From JBCFBK01 sp038562555 (GTDB taxonomy: Bacteria > Bacteroidota > Bacteroidia > Bacteroidales > Prolixibacteraceae), in contig JBCFBK010000001.1 in the NCBI GenBank assembly GCA_038562555.1, positions 1 through 64,000 on the forward strand: DNA of 64,000 nucleotides. The letters run 5' to 3'. Positions 1 through 10,800 of this stretch are shown here, in pieces. The notes beneath the pieces were generated by a model. It was not told the origin of the DNA. It was given only the letters and a program-made list of their open reading frames with translations, and searched no databases. The stretch's first letter is position 1; every line of letters begins with the position of its first letter. A program made the position numbers and the translations under genes.

Positions 1-2794
1 CGCCTGTGAAAGGATCCTCATAAAACGCCCACCGGCCCAGGTGTATCTCATGGACTTTCGAGTTATTAAGGAACTCCTGGATGTATTGACCATAGAGCCT
101 CATATTAAATCCGCCGGCGCCCTGCCAGAACATATTCAGCCCGATCCCTTTGTATTTAAAAGAGCAGTTCAAACCATAAATAAAATCAGGGAGCGATGTT
201 TTTCCTATGGCGCCAATATCGGAATCATCGATAAGGTTGTCGTTATTGCGGTCAACAAACTTAAGATCGCCGGGATCGCTTCCGGCAGCAAATACCGGTA
301 TTGACGGGACTGCATCAGCCGGCAAAACATATTTGTTGGGACCTTCGACTGTTTCGTCCCAAACGTAACCTAAATCTTCATGTGAATAGAATTCTCCGCT
401 CCAGGTGTACCCGAAGAACTGTCCGATTGGTTTTCCTGTCTGGTTTTTGTAATCCAGGTCGTATTTTACCTCATCGATATCGATAATCTTGTTTTTGGCC
501 CGTGAAAAGGTTCCGTTGAGGCTGATGTCAAAATCCCTGATTTTTTTGTTGAACCGTGCCTCAATCTCGAACCCCCGGTTTCGCACTTTTCCAAAATTTT
601 CGGCAGGCAACTGGCCTTCCAGCAATCCAAATACCTGTGTCACCGTTTTTCTTTTGGCCAGGATATTGGAGCGGTTTTCCAGAAAGTAGTCGAATCCCAG
701 GCCAAACATACCGTCTTTAATTTCCATGTCGAAACCATAGTTTTGCTTTTTAGCGATTTCCCAGCTCACGTCATGATTTGCCAGAGAAGCTTCGCGAATG
801 GACTCATAATTCTGGTACGACTCTCCGAACAAATAGGAGTTGGCCCCGTTCACCCCTTCAAACACGGCCAGGTAAAGAAAATCATAGTCGCCGATTTTGT
901 CGTTACCAACCGTCCCGTACGACCCGCGCAGTTTCAGGAAAGAAATGCCTGTTGACAGATTTTTAAAGAAGTTCTCCTCAGAAATTATCCATCCTGCCGA
1001 GAACGCCGGGAGCAGCGTGTATCGTTTCTGTGTTTCGAATTGTGTTGATCCATTATATCCGAGGTTTACTTCGCCCAGATACCTGTTGTTGAAGGCATAG
1101 GTTAACCTACCTGCAAAACCGCGGTGGGCAGTCCAGGGATTTGAGTTAGCCGAGATCTTATCCTGATTATACAAGGCCAGGGCGGTAACGGCATGGTTAC
1201 CAAACGTGCGATCGTACGACAAAGCCGATTCAATATAGGTGTTGTTGCGCACCCTTTTGTCCCCGACGTCGTAAACCGGCAGTTGCCGTTGGGCAGCCAC
1301 CGTATACGAATTGTCGACAGGATTATAAATATAAGTTGCATCGTGCTTATCCAACCTGGCCTCATAGCTCATGCTGGTGTTTGAACCTGCCATAATCCTG
1401 AACGAAAGCCCTTTTGTAATGAAATCGAGTTTTTGATCGAGCCTTACAGAAGCTTTCAGGTCATTGTCCTTTTCTCTTTCGTAACCACCGGTCCTCAGCA
1501 GGGCATAGTCCACATTGTTTGTGTTCCCGGAGGCGGCGATCGAACCGTCGGGATTCAGCAACGGCGTATCGACGGGTGAAGTCCAGGCGATATCGTCCCA
1601 TAAACCGCTGGTCGAAGATGCGGTCCGGTTCCCCGAGGTATTGTTCCGGGTGTCCTGGATCCTTCCGTTCAGGCTCAAATTCAGATTGGTGGTTTTCGTG
1701 AGGGCAAAGTCGTAATTCATGCGCAGGTTGAACCGTTTGTATCCGGCATTCGTGCTGTTGTCCATGTTCTTAAACTGGCGGTATGCCCCTTCCTGAGAAA
1801 CAAGTTCGCCGGAAACGAAATATTTCACCTTTTCGGTACCTCCACGCAAACTGACATCATACCGTTGTTCAGGGAAAAGCGGATCGACCATGGCATCAAA
1901 CCAGTCCACATCCGGATGCGTGAAGGGAGAGTCGCCCGTCCGGTAGTGCTCCAGGTCTTCCTGGTTAAAGCGCAAAGGCGTTCCGTTATTTATTAACGCT
2001 TCATTATATAAACGGGCATAGTCGTAGGCTCTCAGGTAATTGGGATAGTTGACAATGCTGTGGAGGCGAAACTGGCCGTTGACCGAAATTTCAGGTCGGC
2101 CTATAAGTCCTCTTTTGGTTGTAATCAGAATAACACCGTTGGCGCCACGTACTCCGTAAACCGCAGTAGCAGAAGCGTCTTTCAAAACCGAGAATGACTC
2201 GATATCTTCCGGGTTAATCCTGCCCATATCCCCTTCCATACCGTCGATCAGTACCAAAGGAGAAGAATTGTTTAACGTTCCGATACCACGAATGTTGATA
2301 CTGGGGCTGTCGGCTCCGGGCCGGCCTTCGCCAAGTTTAACAATGACACCCGAAACGCGCCCGGCGATCGAATTCGACAGATTGGCTGTCGCAGTAGTTG
2401 CGAGTTCTTCAGAGCTGATGTTGGAAATAGCGCCGATAACGCTCACTTTTTTCTGGGCTCCGAATCCCACGACAACCACTTCGTCCAGGTCGGTATTTGA
2501 ACTTTCGAGTGCAATACTGAAATTTCTTTTTGTTCCGATTTCGATTCGTTGGGTTTTGTAGCCAATAAACGAAACCAGGAGTGCACGTGCCGACTGATCG
2601 GCTTCCAATTTGAAATTCCCGTCAAGGTCGGTAATTACGCCCACGGTTGTGCTTTCGATCACCACGTTTGCGCCCGGAATACCCGTTCCTGTTTCGTCTT
2701 TCACCACACCCGACAACGTATGTTTTTGGGCAAAGACGTGGATGATGGCAAGCCAAAATATGATCGATAAGACAAATATTTTTTTCATCGTCAT
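1..2794 (-). CDS. SusC/RagA-family TonB-linked outer-membrane receptor, C-terminus cut by window edge
   Basis: The reading frame stays open from the ATG to base 1, about 930 residues, so roughly the last 80-100 residues of a normal SusC protein lie outside. A signal peptide (ending near FAQ) is followed by a carboxypeptidase-regulatory-like domain (about residues 25-105, with GIPGANVVI and TDLDGNF) and a TonB plug with LVLIDGMEGD and ATAVYGVRGANGVILITT. The rest is beta-barrel. By family knowledge it would import oligosaccharides across the outer membrane together with a SusD lipoprotein. It follows a complete susC-susD pair on the same strand after 46 bp, so its own susD probably lies beyond the left edge. 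An internal start at 2788 (MKKIF) is equally possible. Substrate is unknown. Confidence 0.93.
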   Translation of the reverse strand, partial: MTMKKIFVLSIIFWLAIIHVFAQKHTLSGVVKDETGTGIPGANVVIESTTVGVITDLDGNFKLEADQSARALLVSFIGYKTQRIEIGTKRNFSIALESSNTDLDEVVVVGFGAQKKVSVIGAISNISSEELATTATANLSNSIAGRVSGVIVKLGEGRPGADSPSINIRGIGTLNNSSPLVLIDGMEGDMGRINPEDIESFSVLKDASATAVYGVRGANGVILITTKRGLIGRPEISVNGQFRLHSIVNYPNYLRAYDYARLYNEALINNGTPLRFNQEDLEHYRTGDSPFTHPDVDWFDAMVDPLFPEQRYDVSLRGGTEKVKYFVSGELVSQEGAYRQFKNMDNSTNAGYKRFNLRMNYDFALTKTTNLNLSLNGRIQDTRNNTSGNRTASSTSGLWDDIAWTSPVDTPLLNPDGSIAASGNTNNVDYALLRTGGYEREKDNDLKASVRLDQKLDFITKGLSFRIMAGSNTSMSYEARLDKHDATYIYNPVDNSYTVAAQRQLPVYDVGDKRVRNNTYIESALSYDRTFGNHAVTALALYNQDKISANSNPWTAHRGFAGRLTYAFNNRYLGEVNLGYNGSTQFETQKRYTLLPAFSAGWIISEENFFKNLSTGISFLKLRGSYGTVGNDKIGDYDFLYLAVFEGVNGANSYLFGESYQNYESIREASLANHDVSWEIAKKQNYGFDMEIKDGMFGLGFDYFLENRSNILAKRKTVTQVFGLLEGQLPAENFGKVRNRGFEIEARFNKKIRDFDISLNGTFSRAKNKIIDIDEVKYDLDYKNQTGKPIGQFFGYTWSGEFYSHEDLGYVWDETVEGPNKYVLPADAVPSIPVFAAGSDPGDLKFVDRNNDNLIDDSDIGAIGKTSLPDFIYGLNCSFKYKGIGLNMFWQGAGGFNMRLYGQYIQEFLNNSKVHEIHLGRWAFYEDPFTG

Positions 2795-2840
2795 GTTCTT
2801 ATAATTATTAATCTGATTCATCTCTTGTAATTCATACCGT

Positions 2841-4505
2841 TTACCAGCCGGAATTCTGGAGCAGACTAATGCTGCGGTTAATCTCTGTTTTTGGTATCGG
2901 ATACAAATACATTTCAGGCCTGAATACCCTCGCCTGGACCACCCGGGCTTCGTACGACCAGGCAGTGCCCTCCTGTATTATTTTCAGTCCCTGAACAGGT
3001 TGATTCAGGACATCCCCCGCAATTTTCCACCGGCGCAGGTCGAGATGGCGATGTTCTTCAAAAGCCAGTTCGATTTTTCGTTCGTGACGGATCAGTTCAC
3101 GCAATTCGTCTTTAGAGAGTCCGGCACTGACCGCTGGCAGTCCGCCGCGCGATCGAACGAGATTCAGTGCTGCCGCTGCGTTCATGGCAAATGAACCGGC
3201 TTCGGAGGGTCCGTATGCTTCATTCATGGCTTCAGCGAAGTTCAGCAGGACTTCGGCATACCTGAACAAAGGAAAGCAATGGTAAGTGCTGCCGGTACTT
3301 CCGCCAAACCACCGGGCACTTTCAGACATAAATTTTTTCAGATAGAAGCTTGTTTTTGTTGAGTTTGAACTTCCAAGGTCATTCCCGCCCTCGTAAGTGT
3401 CGATCACATCGCCCATCCACGATGCGCCGTTGTATAAAATGGTCGCATAAAACCGGGGCTCGCGGCCGGCGAAGGGATTAGCGGCATGAGCCGGATTACT
3501 CCAGTCAAACGAAGAACCATCGGCCATCCGAAACGACTCCACCAGATCGAGCGTGGGGCATGAGCCGCCTCCGCCATTGGTATATCCGCTTGGTCCGTTT
3601 AATCGCTCAACCTCGTTGTTCTGCGTCGACATATGGAGAAAAATGGCTTCTTTGTTATTATTCAGCGTAGTGAAAAAGTTTTGATAGTTCGTAAAGAGAT
3701 TGTAATAACCCAGCGCAATGACATCGTTTGCTGCCTGTGCGGCGAACTGCCATTTTGCCGGATTCCATGCCCCATGTTCCGGTGAATTTTCTGTTGCGGC
3801 CGGATCGTTAAAAAGCGGGCTGGCAGCATAAAGCAACGCACGCGCTTTGAGAGCGAGCGCCGCGCCCCTGGTGACCCTGCCGAAATTGACGGTTGCGTTG
3901 GGCCATTCTACCGGAAGGATTGCGGCAGCTTTGTCGCACTGATCGGCTATAAACCCGATACAATCGTCATAGGTGTCGCGTGAACGGTCGGTCCCTTCAC
4001 CGGCTTTCAATACTTCGGTGACAACGGGAACACCCCCGTATCTTTTAATCAGTTCAAAATGGAACAATGCCCGGAAGAAAAAGGCCTGCCCGCGAAGCAA
4101 TTCGGTGGTATTGTCACTCTTAAAAAGCCCCTCCGGTATAGCGGGATAAATTTCATTGAAAAAAACATTGGTTTTACGGATGCCTTCATACATCGACGAC
4201 CAGGCGTCATCGTGCGTATTAGCGGCAGACCAGATTCCCAGGGCCATATTTTCAGCCTCAGAATTCAGCCCGCTTTCCACAGCTTCGTCAGAAGAAGAGG
4301 CAATCATGGAGTGTCCTTTCAGACGGTTATAACCATCGGGGACTGAGTGATAGATGTCGTCAACAAAGCCGATAACATAGATCGTATCGGTTAGCAGGTC
4401 ATTCACATCGAGATAATCCTGCGGCATGTCACCAATACTCTCTTCACACGCTGTCCAAAACAGGCTTGTTACAGCGAAAATCAATATATATATTGTCCGT
4501 TTCAT
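2841..4505 (-). CDS. SusD/RagB-family nutrient-binding outer-membrane lipoprotein
   Basis: 554 residues. The N-terminus carries a lipoprotein signal with the lipobox FWTAC, so the mature protein starts at Cys20. Family features are the early LDVNDLLTD segment, the helical TPR-like region with AFFFRALFHFELIKRYGGVPVVTE (about residues 140-165), and the C-terminal RHERKIELAFEEHRHLDLRRW block near residue 485. It would sit on the cell surface as the lid of its partner SusC receptor, encoded 22 bp upstream. The ligand cannot be told from the sequence. The family assignment is secure. Confidence 0.95.
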   Translation of the reverse strand: MKRTIYILIFAVTSLFWTACEESIGDMPQDYLDVNDLLTDTIYVIGFVDDIYHSVPDGYNRLKGHSMIASSSDEAVESGLNSEAENMALGIWSAANTHDDAWSSMYEGIRKTNVFFNEIYPAIPEGLFKSDNTTELLRGQAFFFRALFHFELIKRYGGVPVVTEVLKAGEGTDRSRDTYDDCIGFIADQCDKAAAILPVEWPNATVNFGRVTRGAALALKARALLYAASPLFNDPAATENSPEHGAWNPAKWQFAAQAANDVIALGYYNLFTNYQNFFTTLNNNKEAIFLHMSTQNNEVERLNGPSGYTNGGGGSCPTLDLVESFRMADGSSFDWSNPAHAANPFAGREPRFYATILYNGASWMGDVIDTYEGGNDLGSSNSTKTSFYLKKFMSESARWFGGSTGSTYHCFPLFRYAEVLLNFAEAMNEAYGPSEAGSFAMNAAAALNLVRSRGGLPAVSAGLSKDELRELIRHERKIELAFEEHRHLDLRRWKIAGDVLNQPVQGLKIIQEGTAWSYEARVVQARVFRPEMYLYPIPKTEINRSISLLQNSGW

Positions 4506-4527
4506 TTTTATTTTGGTTTAGCTATTT

Positions 4528-7500
4528 CTAGAAAGTAAGGTTTAATCCGCCGGAGAACATCCTTGCAACGGGATAGTTAGTACCATTGCCGCTGCCGGCG
4601 GGATCAGTCCATTTTATACCGGACCACGTCAGGAGATTGTTGCCGGAAACAAACAAGCGCACTTTTTGCAATCCGACTTTAGCTGTGGTCCTTGGGGGGA
4701 GCGAATAGCCCAATTCGACCGATTGCAGGCGAAGAAATCCGGCATCGTGAATCCAGAAGGAACCGGGGGCTGTGTTATTTTGGAATTTCGAAAGCGATAC
4801 ACTGGGGTAAGCAGCGTTCTGTCCGTCGCCTGGTTGCCATCTTTCCAGATGCCAGTCATTTGCCGACCCTTTCCCGTTTCTGAATGCGTAAGCCAGGTCT
4901 CCCCCGTACTGAATGGTCCGGTTTGCCACCCCCGAAAACTGGAAAGTGAAATCGAAGCCACCGCATACCAATCCGCCGGCCAAACCATACCACAATTCCG
5001 GGAATTCGCCGTTCCCCAAATAAGTTTCATCACGTTCGTCAATCATATCGTCATCGTTCAAATCCTTGTAGCGCAAAGAGCCGGGAATTACCGCCCCAAT
5101 GGTAGACTGGTCGGGGTAATCGCTCACATCGTCGTTTTCGGTAAAGAAGCCATCAAACTGATATCCGAAGCGCGCATCGATTTCATGCCCGGTTCGATAC
5201 TGCCATTCATACTCCCGCGCCTCTTCGTTTTGCCTGACGATTTTATTTTTAGCATAGGTCGCGTTAGCCGACACGAAAAACTCAAGTTTATCGCCGGCCC
5301 TTTGCCTCCAGGTAAGAACACCTTCAACACCTTTATTTTCTACGACCCCCTGCGGATAGAGATACCCGGTTCCGATGATTCCCGGCGTGCCGCCCACCAA
5401 AATATCGTCGGTTCTTTCCATAAACCAGTCGGCTGTCAGTGCCAGTTTGTTACCTGCCAGGCCAGCGTCAATCCCGACATTCAGTTTTTTCGATTTTGCC
5501 CAGGTCATCAAGTCATTGGCATCGGCCAGTTCAGTGAAGCCGGGTGCTTTATTTCCCAGCGATGTTCCGAAAGGATACGTGTTTCCCTGGGCAAATTGAT
5601 CGATATAGTCAAAATAAGCATCACTGTAAAACGAGTCGAAATCCATTCCGGTGATGCCGGCCGACGCCCTTATTTTTAAATAGTCGACAAAGGCAGCATG
5701 GCTCAGGAATTTTTCATTTGACATCACCCAGCCCAACGACACGGCAGGAAAAAAACCATAGCGGTCTTCTTTCGGGAATTGTTCCGATCCCTGATAAGCA
5801 AAAGCAAATCCGAATAAATACCGGGATTGGAGACTGTAATCCAAACGCCCTTTAAGTCCGCGTTTCCACTGGGGAGTTCTTGGGATATCGCGCTCTGTCA
5901 TTCTGCTTTCCGCCAGCAGCTTAGCACTCAGTGATGCGTTTTCAAATGTGCGGTCCAGACTAAATCCGAGTTCAGCATGATAGAACCGGGTCATATTCGA
6001 TTTTGTACTTTCGTTTTTCATTGTGGTGTCATCGCCGATCTTATTAACGACGGTACTCCCTTCACCGGTCGTCTGGGCCTGGTATACCGCAAATGATTTT
6101 GAACGGTTAATGATATGGTTTCCGAAATTGTTATACCCGGCTGATCCGATTAAAGAAAGTCCTTTTGACGATCCAAGGTCATATTTGAAATCGACACTAC
6201 CTGCCAGAAAGTATCTTTCCCAAAACGAATACCCGGACCGGTTCAATTGTCCGTATATATTATTCCGGTAATCGGAAGTCCCGCCTAACGAATCGGGGGC
6301 AAAGAAGACCGGGTAAGCATTGGAAGGTGTGCCAAGGACGTCTGAAATAATTCCGGAAACACCTTCGCTGTTATAAGCGCCCGGTAACGTTCTCTTCTCT
6401 TTTTTCGCTTTGATGTCGGCAAAAACGGTAAGCCTGTCGTTCACCTTGATATCCGCATTTGCGTGAAGATTGAAGGTCTCGTAGGAGGTATTGGTATTAT
6501 ATTTATTTTCGGCGTCGTTGGTCTTAAGCAAACCGCTGTTGGACGTGTGTCCCAGCGAAACATGATAGCCGGCAAAGTCGTCGCCGCCCGACAAATTCAG
6601 GTTATTACGGGTTTGAACGGATGACTTCGAAAAATAGTCGTTGAAGTAGTCATTGTTTGGATGGCCAACAGGGTCAGAACCACTGCGAAAAGCGTCAATG
6701 TCTGCCCCCGAATAGAACGGGCTGAGGCCGTCATTTTGGCGGGCTTCGTTATATAATTCTGCGTAAGATGCCGCGTCCAGCATGGTTGGGAAGCTTTGCG
6801 GCATCAGCACGGCAGTCTGACTGTTCAGCGATACTTTCACCTTCCCTTTCTCCCCTCTTTTGGTGTTGACCAGGATGATGCCATTGGCGGAACGAAGTCC
6901 ATACATCGCCGTTGCTGCCGCATCTTTTAACACGGTGATACTTTCAATATCATAGGCATCAAGTTGAGAGAGATCGGCTTCATGCCCGTCGAGCAAGATG
7001 ACCGGTTCCGAAATCATCGTGCCGAAGATGCTCCTTCCGCGTATACTGATCAGGCTGTTTTCCCAACCGGGCTGACCGTCGGTGGGCATCACCAACAAAC
7101 CCGGGAGACGGCCCGACAAGAGGTTTAAGCGGTTGGTTCCCGGCAAATTCTCCATTTTGCCGCCGTTAATTACAGAAACAGCTTCACTTATTTCAACGCT
7201 TTTCTTAACCTGATTGAGCAGCCTCACATTCTCTCCGGCAGCAAAGCTCAACTGTATCGTGTCGTTTTTTATTAACGCACCATTAATAACAACTGGCAGA
7301 AATCCCTCTTTAGTCACAAAAATCTGCTCGTTGTCCGCTTGTAAAGCAATTTCAAAGCGCCCAAAAGCATCTGTTATGGTCTGTCTGTCGGAACAAGTAA
7401 TTAATACACCCGATATTTGCACGCGGTTCCCGTCAACGACAACCCCTTCTGCCTTTTTGCCGGACGCGTTCAAACTGCCTGCCGCCAGGAAAAGAAGCCA

Positions 7501-7539
7501 AAGCGAAAGAAGTGCAAATTTTGTCTCCATTTTTTTCAT
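4528..7539 (-). CDS. SusC/RagA-family TonB-linked outer-membrane receptor
   Basis: 1003 residues. There is a signal peptide, an atypical N-terminal carboxypeptidase-regulatory-like domain (about 30-100; SGVLITCSDRQTITDAFGRFEI), a plug domain with EPVILLDGHEAD and AATAMYGLRSANGIILVNT (about 180-230), then the beta-barrel. It ends in the typical outer-membrane signature LNLTF with a terminal Phe. It is the first susC of the left-hand locus, followed by susD and a second susC. The 279-bp gap between it and the upstream HTCS gene should hold its promoter; I found no convincing full promoter there. The start MKKMETK fits the signal peptide. Confidence 0.95.
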   Translation of the reverse strand: MKKMETKFALLSLWLLFLAAGSLNASGKKAEGVVVDGNRVQISGVLITCSDRQTITDAFGRFEIALQADNEQIFVTKEGFLPVVINGALIKNDTIQLSFAAGENVRLLNQVKKSVEISEAVSVINGGKMENLPGTNRLNLLSGRLPGLLVMPTDGQPGWENSLISIRGRSIFGTMISEPVILLDGHEADLSQLDAYDIESITVLKDAAATAMYGLRSANGIILVNTKRGEKGKVKVSLNSQTAVLMPQSFPTMLDAASYAELYNEARQNDGLSPFYSGADIDAFRSGSDPVGHPNNDYFNDYFSKSSVQTRNNLNLSGGDDFAGYHVSLGHTSNSGLLKTNDAENKYNTNTSYETFNLHANADIKVNDRLTVFADIKAKKEKRTLPGAYNSEGVSGIISDVLGTPSNAYPVFFAPDSLGGTSDYRNNIYGQLNRSGYSFWERYFLAGSVDFKYDLGSSKGLSLIGSAGYNNFGNHIINRSKSFAVYQAQTTGEGSTVVNKIGDDTTMKNESTKSNMTRFYHAELGFSLDRTFENASLSAKLLAESRMTERDIPRTPQWKRGLKGRLDYSLQSRYLFGFAFAYQGSEQFPKEDRYGFFPAVSLGWVMSNEKFLSHAAFVDYLKIRASAGITGMDFDSFYSDAYFDYIDQFAQGNTYPFGTSLGNKAPGFTELADANDLMTWAKSKKLNVGIDAGLAGNKLALTADWFMERTDDILVGGTPGIIGTGYLYPQGVVENKGVEGVLTWRQRAGDKLEFFVSANATYAKNKIVRQNEEAREYEWQYRTGHEIDARFGYQFDGFFTENDDVSDYPDQSTIGAVIPGSLRYKDLNDDDMIDERDETYLGNGEFPELWYGLAGGLVCGGFDFTFQFSGVANRTIQYGGDLAYAFRNGKGSANDWHLERWQPGDGQNAAYPSVSLSKFQNNTAPGSFWIHDAGFLRLQSVELGYSLPPRTTAKVGLQKVRLFVSGNNLLTWSGIKWTDPAGSGNGTNYPVARMFSGGLNLTF

Positions 7540-7818
7540 AAATTTTAGTTTAGATGATTGACAGTTTCAGGATCTTTTTTGCCTTCCGGCTTTCTTCGCC
7601 TGTTGCATGTCGGAAGAGCATTGGAAAGCTTTTTGTAAAAATAGCAGCAAGTGAGCCCGTTCCGCCGAAATTTTTAAGAAGAATCGCGGGGTAAAAAATT
7701 AGTCGGCAGAATTAATTCCGCTAAAAGCATGATTTTTTTAATAGACGCAGGGAAATAATTCTAAAAAGAAGGTGGAAAAATTAGTTTCACTGATTTTCTT
7801 TACTCGCTAAAGCCTTGA

Positions 7819-10800
7819 CTAACTGATTCTATCCTTATTTAATGCAGCATATTCGTTAGGCAAACAGTTAAATTCTTCGACAAAGCATTTTCTGAAATAC
7901 TGAAGATCGTTAAAACCTACCTGATAAGTAATTTCGGCTACCGATTGCTCTCCCTGTTTCAACAGTTGGGCAGCCCTCTTTAACCGGATGGCCCGGATAA
8001 AAATCTTTGCCTTTTGCCCGGTCAGAGCGACGAGTTTTTTGTTTAACGATGTTTGGGACATCCCACATTCGACCGAGAGCTTTTGCACAGAAAAATCCGG
8101 GTCAGAAAGATTGTCTTCCACAATCTTGAGTACTTTTTTCACAAAACGTTCATCCCTGTTGGAAGGGGCAATTTCGGACGGGACAACCGTGATCCTTTCC
8201 CGATATTTCGATCTTAACAACTGCCTGTTCCGGATAAGTGACCAAACCTGTGATAAGAGCACTTCCGAATTAAAAGGTTTCTTTACATAGCTGTCTGCAC
8301 CGCATTCCAGTCCTTCCTGCTGCTGTTCATCCCCGGCCCTGACCGTCAATAGAACAACCGGAATATGCGAGGTGTCAAACGACTCTTTCAGTTGTCTGGT
8401 CATCGCTATGCCATCCATAACCGGCATGCTGACATCACTGATCACGGCGTCGGGCATTAACGCTTTGCACTTTTCCAGCCCTTCTTTCCCGTCTTTGGCC
8501 GTGAATACGTTGAAATGCGCGGAAAACAGGCTTTTCAAAAACCTTCTCAGTTCGTCGTTGTCTTCGACAACAAGGACGTTGCAAAAATCGTCGTTCGCCG
8601 GCTGCTCTCCGTCCTCTCCGGTGTGGGGCCCCGCGAGACTTTCAACAAACTTTTTCCTTTCTCCGGAAAAATCAGACGTAAGTGAAACAACGGTCTCGCT
8701 TTTACTAAAAACGTCTGCATTTTTGGGCAATTTAATAAAGAAGGTTGTTCCTTCCCCTTCCTTACTTTTAAAATCGATGGAACCTTTCATCAGTTCAACC
8801 AAACTTTTCGAATAAGAAAGTCCGATACCCGTACCGCCCGTAAGTTGACTTTCCTGGTTTTCTGCCTGAAAAAACCGGGTAAAAATACTCTTCCGGGCCT
8901 CATCCGGGATACCACAACCGGTATCGGAGACCATGATGGTAATAAAGTCGTTGTTGTCTTCCAGCAACTCGAACGTGATTGTCCCTCCTTTGTCTGTGAA
9001 CTTGAACGCATTGGAGAGAACATTATAAAGTACCTTTTCCAGTTTGTCATGGTCAAACCATAAACTCCCGACGTAAGCATGATCCAGGAACCGGAAGGTG
9101 ATCTGCTTGCTTTCGGCCAGGGGCGTAAACGATTCATAAATCTCTAACAGGAAATTTTTGATGTTTCCTTCTGCCACTTTAATTTTCATAATTCCCTGTT
9201 CCAGTTTCCTGAATTCGAGCAACTGGTCTATGAGTCTGAGCAAAACCCTGGCATTGCGGTGAATTATTTCGTGAAATTCTCTCAAAACGTTCTCGGCGGG
9301 GAGTGTATTTTTCTTAATCAGTTGTTCCAGTGGGCCTATAATCAACGTCAGCGGCGTTTTAAATTCATGGGAAATGTTGGTGAAAAAACGCAACTTAGCC
9401 TGAATAATTTCATTATCCATTTGTTTTTCCATTTCCTTCATGATCAGGTCATGCTTTCGTTTAACACCAATAACCGAGTATTTCCTGAAAAACCAAAGGG
9501 CCAGTAAAATCAGCAAAATATAGGCGATCTTTGCAGGCAAACTCCATAATAAAGGAGGAAGTACATGGATACGAATTTCCTTTGTTTCCCGTCCCCATAC
9601 ACCATCACTGTTTGCAGCCCTCACTTTTAACGTGTAGCTGCCGGGCCCTATGTTGGTATATTTTGCCACATCGCCTGAAGGCGCCGGGATCCATTCCTGA
9701 TCAAACCCTTCAAGCATATACATACACGTGTTTTTGCCGGGTAATGCATAATGGAGTGACGCAAAACGGACAGCAAAGCTGTTTTCATTGAATTTTAAGG
9801 TTATCTCGTCTGTGAAGTTAATGTCGTCAGGCATAATAACCCGGTCTTTAAGAATGTCTCCGGCTTTTACGTCCCGGTTTAGTACCGTAAAATTGGTAAA
9901 GGCAGGATATGCATTGCTGCCGTCCTTTTCGATTTCATGGGGATAGAATACATTTATCCCGTTCACTCCGCCAAATACCATTTCCCCGTCCCTTCGTTTA
10001 CACGCAGCAAGTTCGCTGAATTCATAGTCCTGCAGTCCGTCGTTGACGTCATAATTCTCAAAAGTCCTGTCTTTGGGATTAAACCTGCAGATCCCCCTGT
10101 TGGTTGAAATCCAAAGATTTCCAAGGTCATCTTCAAGAATTGATTTTACAACATTGTTGGGCAACCCATCGTCGGTGGTAATACGTTCGAAGTCTGCCTT
10201 ACCGTTTTCGCCGAAAGATTTCAGCCGGTTCAAACCACCCCCCATGGAACCGATCCAGATGTCTCCGGCAGCAGACTCATATATGGGCAGAATATAGTTA
10301 TGGCTCAGGCTTGTTTCATCATCCGGATCATACACAATCTCAACAAAAACAGGGTCATCCTTTTCCTGCTCACTGGCGGGTAGCAGGTTTAGTCCTTTCG
10401 AGGTACCGATCCACAACCGGTTCTTTGAATCAAAGGTCAGGCATCTGACAATATTAGACAACACAGACCGGGAAGTACCATCGGCGATAAATCTTTTCAC
10501 AGGTAATTTTCCAGAGGGATCAATCCGGAACAGACCTCCCTGGTATGTGCCTGCCCAAATCATCCCATTTGGTCCCTGAGCTAACGAAAACACCATCAGA
10601 TTCAATTGCGGGATGCTCAGTCCGCCTCGGGAGAGTTTCAATATTGAACCCGGCGGGTCAGAGCCGGCAATCGTTATTTTTTCCTTGTTCTCATTTTCAA
10701 CCTCAATAATCGTATAAATCGTTTGATTGATGGCACCATTAACAAAGTCCCGGAAAAACCCCTCGCGAACGAAACCGGTCTCGTAGTTGTTTTTCGCAGC

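Noticed and set aside
4666..5679. A 337-codon open frame on the plus strand inside the susC gene
   Set aside because: It lies fully antisense to a clear SusC coding region, has no recognisable domain and no signal features; it is a shadow frame.
8372..8815. A 147-codon plus-strand frame in the HTCS gene
   Set aside because: Antisense to the receiver and kinase domains, rich in Ser and Leu as expected from the opposite strand; no domain.
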